From positions 2,914,001 through 2,978,000 of the forward strand of contig JAHBBC010000001.1 of assembly GCA_019915015.1 (NCBI GenBank): a stretch of DNA of 64,000 bases, given 5' to 3'. The translations under genes and the position numbers were made by a program. Positions 1-8,377 of the stretch are shown here, in pieces (positions within the stretch are counted from its first letter, which is position 1; the number at the start of each line of letters is the position of its first letter). The notes beneath the pieces were generated by a model. The model saw only the letters and a program-made list of their open reading frames with translations. It made no database searches and was not told the origin of the DNA. This DNA comes from Auriscalpium vulgare. Lineage: Eukaryota > Basidiomycota > Agaricomycetes > Russulales > Auriscalpiaceae.

Positions 1-2
1 CT

Positions 3-824
3 CCTCAGCATGCATCTTCCAGAAACACCCATTTCCGTTCGAACTCGACCACATCTTCAATTCACTCGCCCCCTTCGTCTCGCCCCGCGTCATTCTATGA
101 GCCGTCCGACAGCGACCAACGCACAAACTCTCCATTCCGGCCCCATTCCCGTGGTACCCTCGACGAAACGCCACGCCGCGGTGCGCATGCACCTGGCAAT
201 ACAACGTTCGTCGCTCAAAAGCGCCAGACACCATTTCTCCCACCTGCTTCGATCGGCGCCGGCAACTCAGTCAGCCGCTCCAGCTGGAAGAAATCTTGGG
301 GGCTGGAGCCGCCTGGTTGGCAAACCCGCACAGCGCACATGCCTATCGAAGTATTGTCCATATCTCCTCCGGGCGACAGCAGCACCGCCCTTCGTGACGT
401 TTTCACTGGACGAAACTCAACGTCTCCTGGTGATGATGACGAGTGGGTCGACGAAGATGATGACTTGCCGTTGTTCGCAGGCGGACTGGGCCAGACACCT
501 GCCTCTGCAACTTTCGGATCCAGTTCGCTCCAGGTGGACACGACGTTTGGTGGCTATCCTATGGACTCGGCGATTATCCTCGCCGCAGCACCGCGTCGTC
601 TAAATGCAGGGAAGCGGGCAGGCAAAGCCGCCGGGGCTGGTGCTTCCAACCGGTCGAAGCCTGGTCATTCGCCCATCGGAAGGTTGTCGCCATTGCCCGG
701 GGAAGGCCTCGAAGCAGTACCAGAATCCAGGGGAGGGCGGCGGCAGCTTCCAAATAATCGTGCAGGGCCCTCTTTCCGCGGCCATGTCATACAGGAGGAG
801 GATGAGGATGAGGAGGAAGAGTAA
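3..824 (+). CDS. C-terminal part of an unrecognised low-complexity protein (5' end outside window)
   Basis: One frame is open from the window edge to a TAA at 822-824, giving about 273 codons with no start needed inside the window. The protein is rich in Ser, Pro and Gly and looks disordered. One ordered-looking patch contains SWKKSWGLEPPGWQ, followed by a short acidic run (DDDEWVDEDDD). The extreme C-terminus is almost purely acidic (EEDEDEEEE). Composition and lack of stops support coding; the competing frames lack this bias. I do not recognise the family, and no catalytic motif is visible. It is probably the last exon of a larger gene that begins upstream of the window. Confidence 0.7.
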   Translation, partial: PQHASSRNTHFRSNSTTSSIHSPPSSRPASFYEPSDSDQRTNSPFRPHSRGTLDETPRRGAHAPGNTTFVAQKRQTPFLPPASIGAGNSVSRSSWKKSWGLEPPGWQTRTAHMPIEVLSISPPGDSSTALRDVFTGRNSTSPGDDDEWVDEDDDLPLFAGGLGQTPASATFGSSSLQVDTTFGGYPMDSAIILAAAPRRLNAGKRAGKAAGAGASNRSKPGHSPIGRLSPLPGEGLEAVPESRGGRRQLPNNRAGPSFRGHVIQEEDEDEEEE

Positions 825-1258
825 TTATTTGACGGTGACAGTTAGTCATCTCTGTTTTGGATTTGTTGTACACATATATTGGATGGCCACTGCGGGACGA
901 GCATTCGATCTACTGTCATATTTGGTTTACCACACACCACGCATCATCATCTGTAGCTTAGTATTTTTGGATTAGTGCCTGGAGTACTTACTCGTTTGGT
1001 TTCTCTCATCCTTCAAATCCGCCCATGCATTACTATGATCCTATTTTTTCAAGTCACCCCTCCCAGTCGGATATCATAGACCTTTAATAGAGCTGATTTG
1101 CGCCGATGAGGCTGCATCGTATACTTGGAGCACGTGATGAGCTATGGTCAAATTGTCCGGGCGTCTTTTCTCTCGCAAATCTTGACCATCACAAACATCA
1201 AGGTGTACGAAGCATGTGTTCTATCGATGACCGAGCCTAAGCTAGCACAGGTACCTTA
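825..1258. other. Intergenic region between convergent coding ends
   Basis: AT-richer than its neighbours, with several ATATA-like stretches. It probably carries the 3' untranslated regions of the flanking plus- and minus-strand coding regions. I see no gene in it. Confidence 0.5.
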
Positions 1259-1946
1259 CTAACTAACTGGAGCAACTGAGTCCACGTCGTGCGCGCTCCC
1301 ATCTACCTCCGGCACACCTCCTTCCTCGACCTCGAGACCGTCTCTTACGGGACTTCCAACAGCTACGTGCACGAACTCCTCCTCCGCCGACTCGCCGTCC
1401 TCTGGCTGTCCACGTTCGGGATCATCTTGGATAGTCTCCGGCTCTGGCTCTGTTGCTGATTCGACGTCAACTGAACTGCTAGGCGCCTGATTTTCATTGA
1501 TTTTATCCCCTCCGAGATCAACTGCCACCTCCCGAATGCTCTCTCCGGAGTTGACTGGCTCCGACGCTGTTTCGGCCCCTATAACGATCTCTGCGCCCAC
1601 ATCGCACTCCACCGCCTCGTCTTCCTTCAAAGGGGTCTCACTTTCTTGTTTTTGCTGGACCTCGCGCGCTTCCGCGTCGATATCGTCATTTTTGAAACCG
1701 GCTCTGTTTTCGTTTGCCTTGCCAAGCGCTGCAGCCCCCGAGTCCACGACATCTGCCACCTGGGCAGCGTCTCCGTCGACCAAAGTGATATCTGCTTCAG
1801 GACTGTCCTCATCGATTGCCGCCGCAAGGGCTTCAGCCGGCGCTTCCACTACATCGTCTTCCTCGGTTTGTAGAGGCGCTTCTGCCTTGGCCTCGTCGAC
1901 GATGTCCGCATTTGTATGGTTCAGGCAGAGCGGGAGGCCCTCGGAG
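1259..1946 (-). CDS. Acidic low-complexity C-terminal coding segment, upstream part replaced by an inverted repeat
   Basis: The minus frame is open from inside the left arm of the inverted repeat to a stop at 1259. In the unique DNA (below about 1920) it encodes roughly 215 residues very rich in Glu, Asp, Ala and Val (for example ADIVDEAKAEAPLQTEEDD and EPEPETIQDDPERG). Inside the repeat arm the same frame becomes Cys- and Ser-rich and no longer looks coding. I infer a C-terminal exon whose upstream exons lie elsewhere or were displaced. The coiled-coil gene at 4431-6506 also has an Ala/Glu-rich acidic tail that ends at the other edge of the repeat, so the two could be parts of one gene. The simple join is out of frame, so this is not proven. 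Function unknown. Confidence 0.4.
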
Positions 1947-2818
1947 CACCTGGTCGTCCCACTATACAGGCTAAAGTAAGCACGTCGGAGAGGGTCTCCG
2001 TCGCGCTTAGTATAGCACGAACTTAGTAGCGCCCTCTGGCAAAATATCGAGCACTTTACTGCCCAGGACAACCGGATCGAGGCGTCTCGTCATCACCGGA
2101 TCCCACGCCGCGTCCCGCATACGTCAGCTTCCCCTTTCGGTCCACTCGTCGTCACCGTGGCCGCCGGCGTGCTCGCTGTCTCGACGACGACCTTGCCTCC
2201 CGCCCCCACCATGGACCCTACAGCTCTACAACTTCGTATATATTGTCCTACGGCAGTCATATAGTCACTGGTAGGTGCGCTTCTTGCGCGCCGCCTCCTG
2301 CTCCCCTCCTCCGGGTGCCGACAATGTGCAGGCAGCGGTGAGCACTCTATCACGTTCTCTGTCATGCTCACGAGCCTCGTAATTTGCACAAAATAGAAAC
2401 GGTGCTCTATGTGCAGGTCCGTGAGGCCGCTTCCGGTGCGCCGCCCCCCGAACGAGCCCGCCGACGCTACCGACGCTGACGGTGCGGAGCCTGCCACGCA
2501 TTCACCACGGCATATACGACCCCCATACTCCGTAGGCTCCATCATGTACGCATACTACAACAGACAGCCTCCCCGCTTTGTGCGCGCCCCTTCTCACTAT
2601 CGTCCTGCGGATGTCACCAATGTCTAGAATGGTGAGCTCTCTCCCGCCTTCTATGTCCCTTCCAGAGCCATGAAATCTTGTACATGGTAGCATGCGTGCA
2701 ATGGCTAGCCGAATACAGTAGCGCTTTCAGTGCGCCGCCATCGGAACGCTCCCGCCGACGCCGCCGCTTCAAACGCCGACGAGCCCGCCCAGCCCTCATA
2801 CCACATCCCACCGCCTCC
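1947..2818 (+). repeat. Left arm of a large inverted repeat (872 bp)
   Basis: Reads outside-in as CACCTGGTCGTCCCACTATA and continues to ..CACCGCCTCC. The reverse complement of 3639-4510 matches it along its full length, with a handful of substitutions and no length difference that I can find. The arm includes a copy of the last codons of the coiled-coil gene (TIQAKVSTSERVSV, stop at 2024-2026), in plus orientation and detached from that gene's body. Open frames inside the arm (such as minus 2093-2545) look like chance ORFs. Confidence 0.9.
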
Positions 2819-3638
2819 GTAATTTTTATCGAGCATCTTACCTATAGTTCAATGTACCCAATATGTGCGCTTTCTGAGTGCGATGACCCCTCTGGGTCTG
2901 GCGATGTCGCCGGAAGCTTCGACAAAGAGTTCACATACTGACCTCAGTCCTTGATCGGAGCGTACATTATGTTCTGTGCGAAAGGGATCAGTACTCATGC
3001 ACGCAATGCGTGACTTGAAATTGTAAAATACTTGTTAAACCGAGCTCACCGTCGCGCCCAGTGCCGTCGCCGACGACGCCGACGGGCGCGTTACTTCGTT
3101 CAATTTTTCTCTGACTAGTGTGAATCTACTTGGTATCACTTATGCGAATACTGCTACAGACTCACATAATAAATGAGTGAATTTCAGAATACTAACAACG
3201 CAGCATGTTACAGGTGCGGGTGCGATAGCCGACTCTGTACTGTCGCCACAGTGAAAGCCCACACAGGCCCTACCTTTAACCACAAAATTGCAGAATTATC
3301 CATGGCTTTCAATGCCTTCCGCAGCAATCAGGATCATGATGTTTCAACAGGATCCGACGACAGGATCGAGCGCGTCGGCGCTATCAGCGATGGAGCGATC
3401 AAAGACGGCGAGCACGATCGCCACATGATAAAATAAATCGTAACATCGAATTACATTGTGACTACTTGTATGTACATGCATATAAGATTTGGTGAGTATT
3501 CATCGAGAGATAACAGCAGTATATGAGCTCAACGCTGCGGGTCTCGGCAACATCACCGGGTCCAAACGCGCAATGGAGTTCACAAAGCGGGTGTCGAGAA
3601 CACAATCTACTACATACAAGATACTATGTGCAAAGCAT
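2819..3638. other. Spacer of the inverted repeat (820 bp)
   Basis: Unique, AT-richer DNA between the two arms. Only short ORFs under 90 codons with no coding character are present. No transposase fragment or structural RNA was recognised. Confidence 0.6.
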
Positions 3639-4510
3639 GGAGGCGGTGAGATGTGGTATGAGGGCGGGGCGGGCTCGTCGGCGTTTGAAGCGGCGGCGTC
3701 GGCGGGAGCGTTCCGATGGCGGCGCACTGAAAGCGCTACTGTAATCGGCTAGCCATTGCACGCATGCTACCATGTACAAGATTTCATGGCTCTGGAAGGG
3801 ACATAGAAGGCGGGAGAGAGCTCACCATTCTAGACATTGGTGACATCCGCAGGACGGGAGTGAGAAGGGGCGCGCACAAAGCGGGGAGGCTGTCTGTTGT
3901 AGTATGCGTACATGATGGAGCCTACGGAGTATGGGGGTCGTATATGCCGTGGTGAATGCGTGGCAGGCTCCGCACCGTCAGCGTCGGTAGCGTCGGCGGG
4001 CTCGTTCGGGGGGCGGCGCACCGGAAGCGGCCTCACGGACCTGCACATAGAGCACCGTTTCTATTTTGTGCAAATTACGAGGCTCGTGAGCATGACAGAG
4101 AACGTGATAGAGTGCTCACCGCTGCCTGCACATTGTCGGCACCCGGAGGAGGGGAGCAGGAGGCGGCGCGCAAGAAGCGCACCTACCAGTGACTATATGA
4201 CTGCCGTAGGACAATATATACGAAGTTGTAGAGCTGTAGGGTCCATGGTGGGGGCGGGAGGCAAGGTCGTCGTCGAGACAGCGAGCACGCCGGCGGCCAC
4301 GGTGACGACGAGTGGACCGAAAGGGGAAGCTGACGTATGCGGGACGCGGCGTGGGATCCGGTGATGACGAGACGCCTCGATCCGGTTGTCCTGGGCAGTA
4401 AAGTGCTCGATATTTTGCCAGAGGGCGCTACTAAGTTCGTGCTATACTAAGCGCGACGGAGACCCTCTCCGACGTGCTTACTTTAGCCTGTATAGTGGGA
4501 CGACCAGGTG
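3639..4510 (-). repeat. Right arm of the large inverted repeat (872 bp)
   Basis: Mirror copy of 1947-2818. Its outer end lies inside the 3' end of the coiled-coil gene, so the last 26 codons and stop of that gene (4431-4510) belong to the arm. Similarity stops abruptly at both arm ends. No direct target duplication is visible next to either outer end. Confidence 0.9.
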
Positions 4511-6506
4511 TTCCGCCCAGCACTTCTGTGGCACCGTTCGACGAAGAAGGTAACTCGACATCCTGCGGGACAACAGCTGGCGATCTATCGGAGGCACCTG
4601 CGTCGATATCCGCGCTGGATCCCGTGGCAGCTGCCTCCTCGTCGGCTTCGGGCTTGACCTCTGGCGCGGCGTCTCCAGCATCCTCCGCGCCCTTCTCTCC
4701 GACGTCTCCATCGGCCGTGCTGAATGGACTCGCGACGCGCTGAGGACTCCCAATTTCCGCTCGCAGCTGGTTGATCTTGACGTTCATGTATTGAATCTCC
4801 TGTTCAAAGTCCTGTAGGGCGCCCGCGACGTGCGCGCTGATCGCCTCGGCGGACTGGCGCAGGGAACCCTCCAGATGCGTGCGTGAGTGCGCGAATTCGG
4901 TGGCCCTGGCTGTCTCGCGGCGCGCCGCCGCCTCCACATCCGTCCGACAAGTTGCGAGCGCGTCGCGGAGCCGGGAAACGTCCTCGTCGACCTGGCGCGC
5001 GCGCGATGCTGAATCGTCTGTGTGCCGCTGAAGGTCCTGCAGCTCGCGGCGGCAAGTCTCGAGTTCAGCCGCGGACGTAAGGGAGACGCCCTCGATCTTG
5101 TCGATTGCGGTCTGGAGCTGCCCTCGGACGTCCTGGATGCTCGCCTCCACCTCATCTGCGACACGAGTCTCCGCCGCCTGAGTTGCCAAGACTTGCAGCT
5201 GCTCGCCGGTCGACTCGAGCTGCGATCGCAAGTCGTTGCGCTGCTTCGCAAGGTCCGCCACGACAGATTCCAGTCGACGCTCTAATTCGTCAAAGCGGCT
5301 CTCGACATCGGCTTTCAGCTGGTCCGCCTCTCTCCCGTTCTGAACGGCCGCGAGATTCCTCTCCTGGCTAGCCTCGTCTCGTTGCTTGGCAATGTCGTGT
5401 GTAACCTGTTCGAGTCGACGTTCTAGCCCATCGAGGCGCGATCCCAAACTGCTCCCTAGGTCTTCCACCTGCTTCGCCCCTTCAGCCACTAGTACCTCGC
5501 GTTCCCTGGCGGCCTCGTCGACCGCCTTGGCCAATGTCGCGCGCAGCGTGTTCCGCTCTGTCTCTACTACCGCGGTAGACTGGCGCAGGTCTTGCAGCGC
5601 CTGCGCATTCGCCCCCTTCTCGGCAGCAAACGCGTCGAGCGCCTGCCTCAGCTGGTTCTCCAGGTCAGCCACACGCCGGGCGACGTCGTCTCCTTTGCGC
5701 GACCGCTCCTCCACCGCCGTTTCTAGCCCATCGAGGCGCGATCCCAGGCTGCTCCGTAGGCCGTCCACCTGCTTCGCCCCTTCGGCCACTAGTACCTCGC
5801 GTTCCCTGGCGGCCTCGCCGACCGCGTTCGCCAATGTCGCGCGCAGCGTGTTCCGCTCTGTCTCTACTACCGCGGTAGACTGGCGCAAGTCTTGCAGCGC
5901 CTGCGCATTCGACCCCTTCTCGGCAGCAAACGCGTCGAGCGCCTGCCTCAGCTGGTTCTCCAGGTCAGCCACACGCCGGGCGACGTCGTCTCCTTTGCCC
6001 GACCGCTCCTCCACCGCCGTTCGGTGCGCCTCCAGGGCGTCGAGCCTTGTGCCCTGCGTCGCCGCGTCCAGGTCCCGACGGTGCCGCCACTCATTGACCC
6101 TGTCTATCCGCCCTTCGAGGCGGATGTACCTGTTCTTCCACAACTCCGCCGACTCAGCTGCTGCTTTCTCGGCTCCCGCTTCCTGTGTGCGCCGCGCGTC
6201 TTGCTCGGCATCGAGGCGGCCCGCGATGCGCGCCTCGAGCTCCGCCAGGCGTGTCTGCATGGTGGCGTCGAGGGCGCCCACGCGCTCGCTGCACGCCGCG
6301 TGCTGCGCGGCGGGTTGCGCGTCGTCGTCACTGCTGGAGTCGGTGGAAGGGCTGTCGTCCTGCCCCCAGCGTATCGGGGTCACCATGCCGAACAGCCGCA
6401 TGTACGGAGGGCCGGTGGACACGCGCGGTCTTACGGGGGTGGCGGCGGGGGGCGGGGTTCCATTCGCGGCGGCAGAGGTAGAGGAAACAGCAGACTCGTC
6501 GACCAT
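4431..6506 (-). CDS. Long coiled-coil protein (691 aa) with internal tandem repeat
   Basis: Single-exon ORF starting at an ATG at 6506, with a TATATAG box about 60 bp upstream. Residues 1-60 are Ser/Pro/Ala-rich and contain PPYMRLFGMVTPIRWG. Residues about 85-600 are almost continuous heptad-like coiled coil (ARRVADLENQLRQALDAF, RLEQVTHDIAKQRDEA). Residues 610-665 are acidic and Ala-rich. Two consecutive 100-residue blocks are nearly identical (see the repeats at 5421-6020). The last 26 residues are encoded inside the inverted-repeat arm, so the natural C-terminus may have been replaced. No enzyme domain is seen; a scaffold or filament role is only inferred from the coiled coil. I cannot name the family. 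Confidence 0.8.
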   Translation of the reverse strand: MVDESAVSSTSAAANGTPPPAATPVRPRVSTGPPYMRLFGMVTPIRWGQDDSPSTDSSSDDDAQPAAQHAACSERVGALDATMQTRLAELEARIAGRLDAEQDARRTQEAGAEKAAAESAELWKNRYIRLEGRIDRVNEWRHRRDLDAATQGTRLDALEAHRTAVEERSGKGDDVARRVADLENQLRQALDAFAAEKGSNAQALQDLRQSTAVVETERNTLRATLANAVGEAAREREVLVAEGAKQVDGLRSSLGSRLDGLETAVEERSRKGDDVARRVADLENQLRQALDAFAAEKGANAQALQDLRQSTAVVETERNTLRATLAKAVDEAAREREVLVAEGAKQVEDLGSSLGSRLDGLERRLEQVTHDIAKQRDEASQERNLAAVQNGREADQLKADVESRFDELERRLESVVADLAKQRNDLRSQLESTGEQLQVLATQAAETRVADEVEASIQDVRGQLQTAIDKIEGVSLTSAAELETCRRELQDLQRHTDDSASRARQVDEDVSRLRDALATCRTDVEAAARRETARATEFAHSRTHLEGSLRQSAEAISAHVAGALQDFEQEIQYMNVKINQLRAEIGSPQRVASPFSTADGDVGEKGAEDAGDAAPEVKPEADEEAAATGSSADIDAGASDRSPAVVPQDVELPSSSNGATEVLGGTPGRPTIQAKVSTSERVSVALSIART
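5421..5720 (-). repeat. Tandem repeat unit (300 bp, copy nearer the C-terminus) inside the coiled-coil gene
   Basis: The sequence beginning TTCTAGCCCATCGAGGCGCG at 5421 recurs exactly 300 bp later at 5721. The unit is a multiple of three and encodes 100 residues, so duplication kept the frame. Confidence 0.9.
5721..6020 (-). repeat. Tandem repeat unit (300 bp, copy nearer the N-terminus) inside the coiled-coil gene
   Basis: Second unit of the 300 bp duplication, differing from 5421-5720 by a limited number of substitutions. Both end with GACCGCTCCTCCACCGCCGT. It extends the coiled coil by about 14 heptads. Confidence 0.9.
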
Positions 6507-6938
6507 GGTGTATGGGGCTCAAATGCAAGGTGGTGTAGGGTACTGGCGTCAACACGACGGTGGGCTATATACTGCCCTGTAAACAATAAGCTACGAAGAT
6601 CAGAAGATCGGATCGTAGGCATAAGAAACAAACGTACCTCGTCTTGACGTTGTTGTAGAACAAGACGTGAGGGTCCATGCACGCCTGCTCTCACCACGAG
6701 GCAAAGAACAAAGGAGGCCTCGTGGCCTACGTATGACATCGTGTATCGCACCGCTGGATAAATCTAGATCTGATCATCTCGCAATCACAGCCTTGCCGTT
6801 CAGAGCATTCAGATTGGATTAGATGGATAGAGCCTGCACAACGCGATATTGGTACACATTCATCATACAATTTCACAGACCACGTCGCATCGCTATCACC
6901 AGCCTCTACTTGGTCAGATGAGAGGGGCTGTGGGGAGG
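6507..6938. promoter_or_regulatory. Promoter of the coiled-coil gene and downstream region of the HTH gene
   Basis: A minus-strand TATATAG lies at about 6566-6571, roughly 60 bp before the ATG at 6506. The rest holds no convincing gene, although a minus ORF (6727-6954) overlaps it. Confidence 0.5.
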
Positions 6939-7300
6939 CTAATAATACAACCAAGTGAATATAGCCACGAGAGGCCGAGGAAAGAAGGAACTGACAACAT
7001 CAGAGATACCGAGGACCTTCGCCAAGTTGTTGAACTCGCCGCTGGTGGCGGTAACGCTACCGGTGCAGACTACGTTGTCGATGCGTAAGTCACGATGCGT
7101 GTCTCAGATATCCTGGAAGTTGGTCTCACCGTCGATGATGTGCTGCTCGGACGTGCCCATCTGAGTGGCGAGGTCCTTGTAGCTAATGCCTGGGTGCGCA
7201 GGACCATGAGGTTATAGATACAGAGACCTTGGTCGGACGACGACATACCCTTGCGACTGATAGCTGCGTTGAGCGCGGAGCACTGGGGGGAGGGGGCCAT
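6939..7300 (-). CDS. Small helix-turn-helix-like protein (80 aa, 3 exons)
   Basis: Exons 7300-7249, 7189-7130 and 7069-6939, joined by 59 and 60 nt GT-AG introns. The product begins MAPSPQCSALNAAISRKG and contains ISYKDLATQMGTSEQHIIDV followed by TATSGEFNNLAKVLGIS. The helix pattern resembles the N-terminal HTH of cyanase and Xre-type domains, but the cyanase catalytic domain is absent, so this is a stand-alone HTH-like protein. The last dozen residues (FPRPLVAIFTWLYY) look unlike the rest, so a further intron near the 3' end is possible. A TATATAAA box is about 55 bp upstream of the ATG. It is divergent from RPS14. Function unknown; the family assignment is an inference. Confidence 0.65.
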
Positions 7301-7696
7301 GGTTGCGTGGTGGGAGAGACAGAAGTCTTGGTGGTTCTCGTCTCGATCGAGAGGTTTATATAGGACTTGCGCCCGGGAACTTCCTACGAGGCGGCCAGTG
7401 GGAGTCCGGTCCTCATGGGTGCTCAGGTACTGTCAGATGATGATGGGCGCAATCGTATCTTATCGGGACGCTGGACCGAGCTGCCCAACAATAGGAGCGG
7501 TAGCCAACGGTGGGCCATGCATATCACTGCAACTTGGGAATGTACTCAAAAAGATCGAGTCACTCGTCTTAGCCGCGAGATCGCCGCTATTTGCTCCTGT
7601 TTGGCTGCCTCCGCCCGATTGGGTCAGGCCTACAAACTTTACCACTCGTGTGGTCCACAAGCCGTCTTCAAGCTCTTCGCCCTTCAATCTTTCAAA
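7301..7696. promoter_or_regulatory. Divergent promoter between the HTH gene and RPS14
   Basis: 396 bp between the two start codons. The minus-strand TATATAAA at 7355-7362 serves the HTH gene. Close to the RPS14 ATG the sequence is pyrimidine-rich (CTTCGCCCTTCAATCTTTC), as is usual for fungal ribosomal protein genes. Confidence 0.6.
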
Positions 7697-8377
7697 ATGG
7701 TGAGTGCGATGGCTCTCAGACAATCATGGGGACCAGACGCGTCTCTGCGTGCGCTGAGGGGCCCCGAGGTCGTCGTATCCGCGTTGGATGGCATGGCTGA
7801 TGCGCGGATGTAGCCTCCCAAGAAAGCCCGCGTAGTCCAAGAAACCACCGTCCAGCTCGGGCCCCAGGTTGCTGAGGGCGAGCTCGTCTTCGGCGTCGCC
7901 CACATCTACGCGTCGTTCAACGACACCTTCGTCCACGTCACCGATCTCTCGGGCAAGGAGACCATCTCGCGCGTTACCGGTACGTCTGCCTTGTCCCCAT
8001 CTTGCAAACGCGTGCCTTACGAGATTTTTGCATCCTAGGTGGCATGAAGGTCAAGGCTGACCGTGACGAGTCCTCGCCCTACGCTGCCATGCTGGCTGCC
8101 CAGGACGTCGCTGCGCGCTGCCGTGAAGTCGGCATCACCGCGCTGCACATCAAGCTGCGCGCCACCGGCGGTACCGGCACCAAGACCCCTGGGCCCGGTG
8201 CGCAGAGCGCCCTCCGTGCCCTTGCCCGTGCCGGCATGCGCATTGGCCGCATCGAGGATGTCACTCCCGTCCCGACCGACTCTACCCGTCGCAAGGTGAG
8301 CTTGTCACACGACTGCTTCACCCGTGCGTGCTTTGCTCACAATTACGCAGGGTGGTCGCCGTGGTCGTCGCTTGTGA
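7697..8377 (+). CDS. RPS14: 40S ribosomal protein S14 (uS11), 150 aa, 4 exons
   Basis: Exons 7697-7699, 7814-7979, 8039-8295 and 8351-8377. The first exon is only the ATG, a common arrangement in fungal ribosomal protein genes. The product begins [18 protein letters not shown] and contains the uS11 blocks [49 protein letters not shown] and the basic tail [10 protein letters not shown]. Length matches the family. uS11 sits on the small-subunit platform and contacts 18S rRNA near the mRNA exit. All junctions are GT-AG and keep frame. The 114-nt first intron is about twice the local norm, but I saw no clear C/D snoRNA boxes in it. Confidence 0.98.

Noticed and set aside
3912..4364. 150-codon ORF present in both arms (also minus 2093-2545).
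   Set aside because: Composition is not protein-like, and its apparent conservation comes only from the inverted duplication.
4337..4450. Plus ORF of 37 codons (MRDAAWDPVMTRRLDPVVLG..) inside the right arm, with a copy in the left arm on the minus strand.
   Set aside because: It looks protein-like, but it is antisense to the end of the coiled-coil gene, has no splice-linked partner I can support, and is too short to judge.
1947..4510. The inverted-repeat arms contain CACTATACAGGC near their ends, suggesting a CACTA transposon.
   Set aside because: Arm identity extends at least 12 bp outside CACTA, no 2-3 bp target duplication is seen at either position, and no transposase remnant lies in the spacer.
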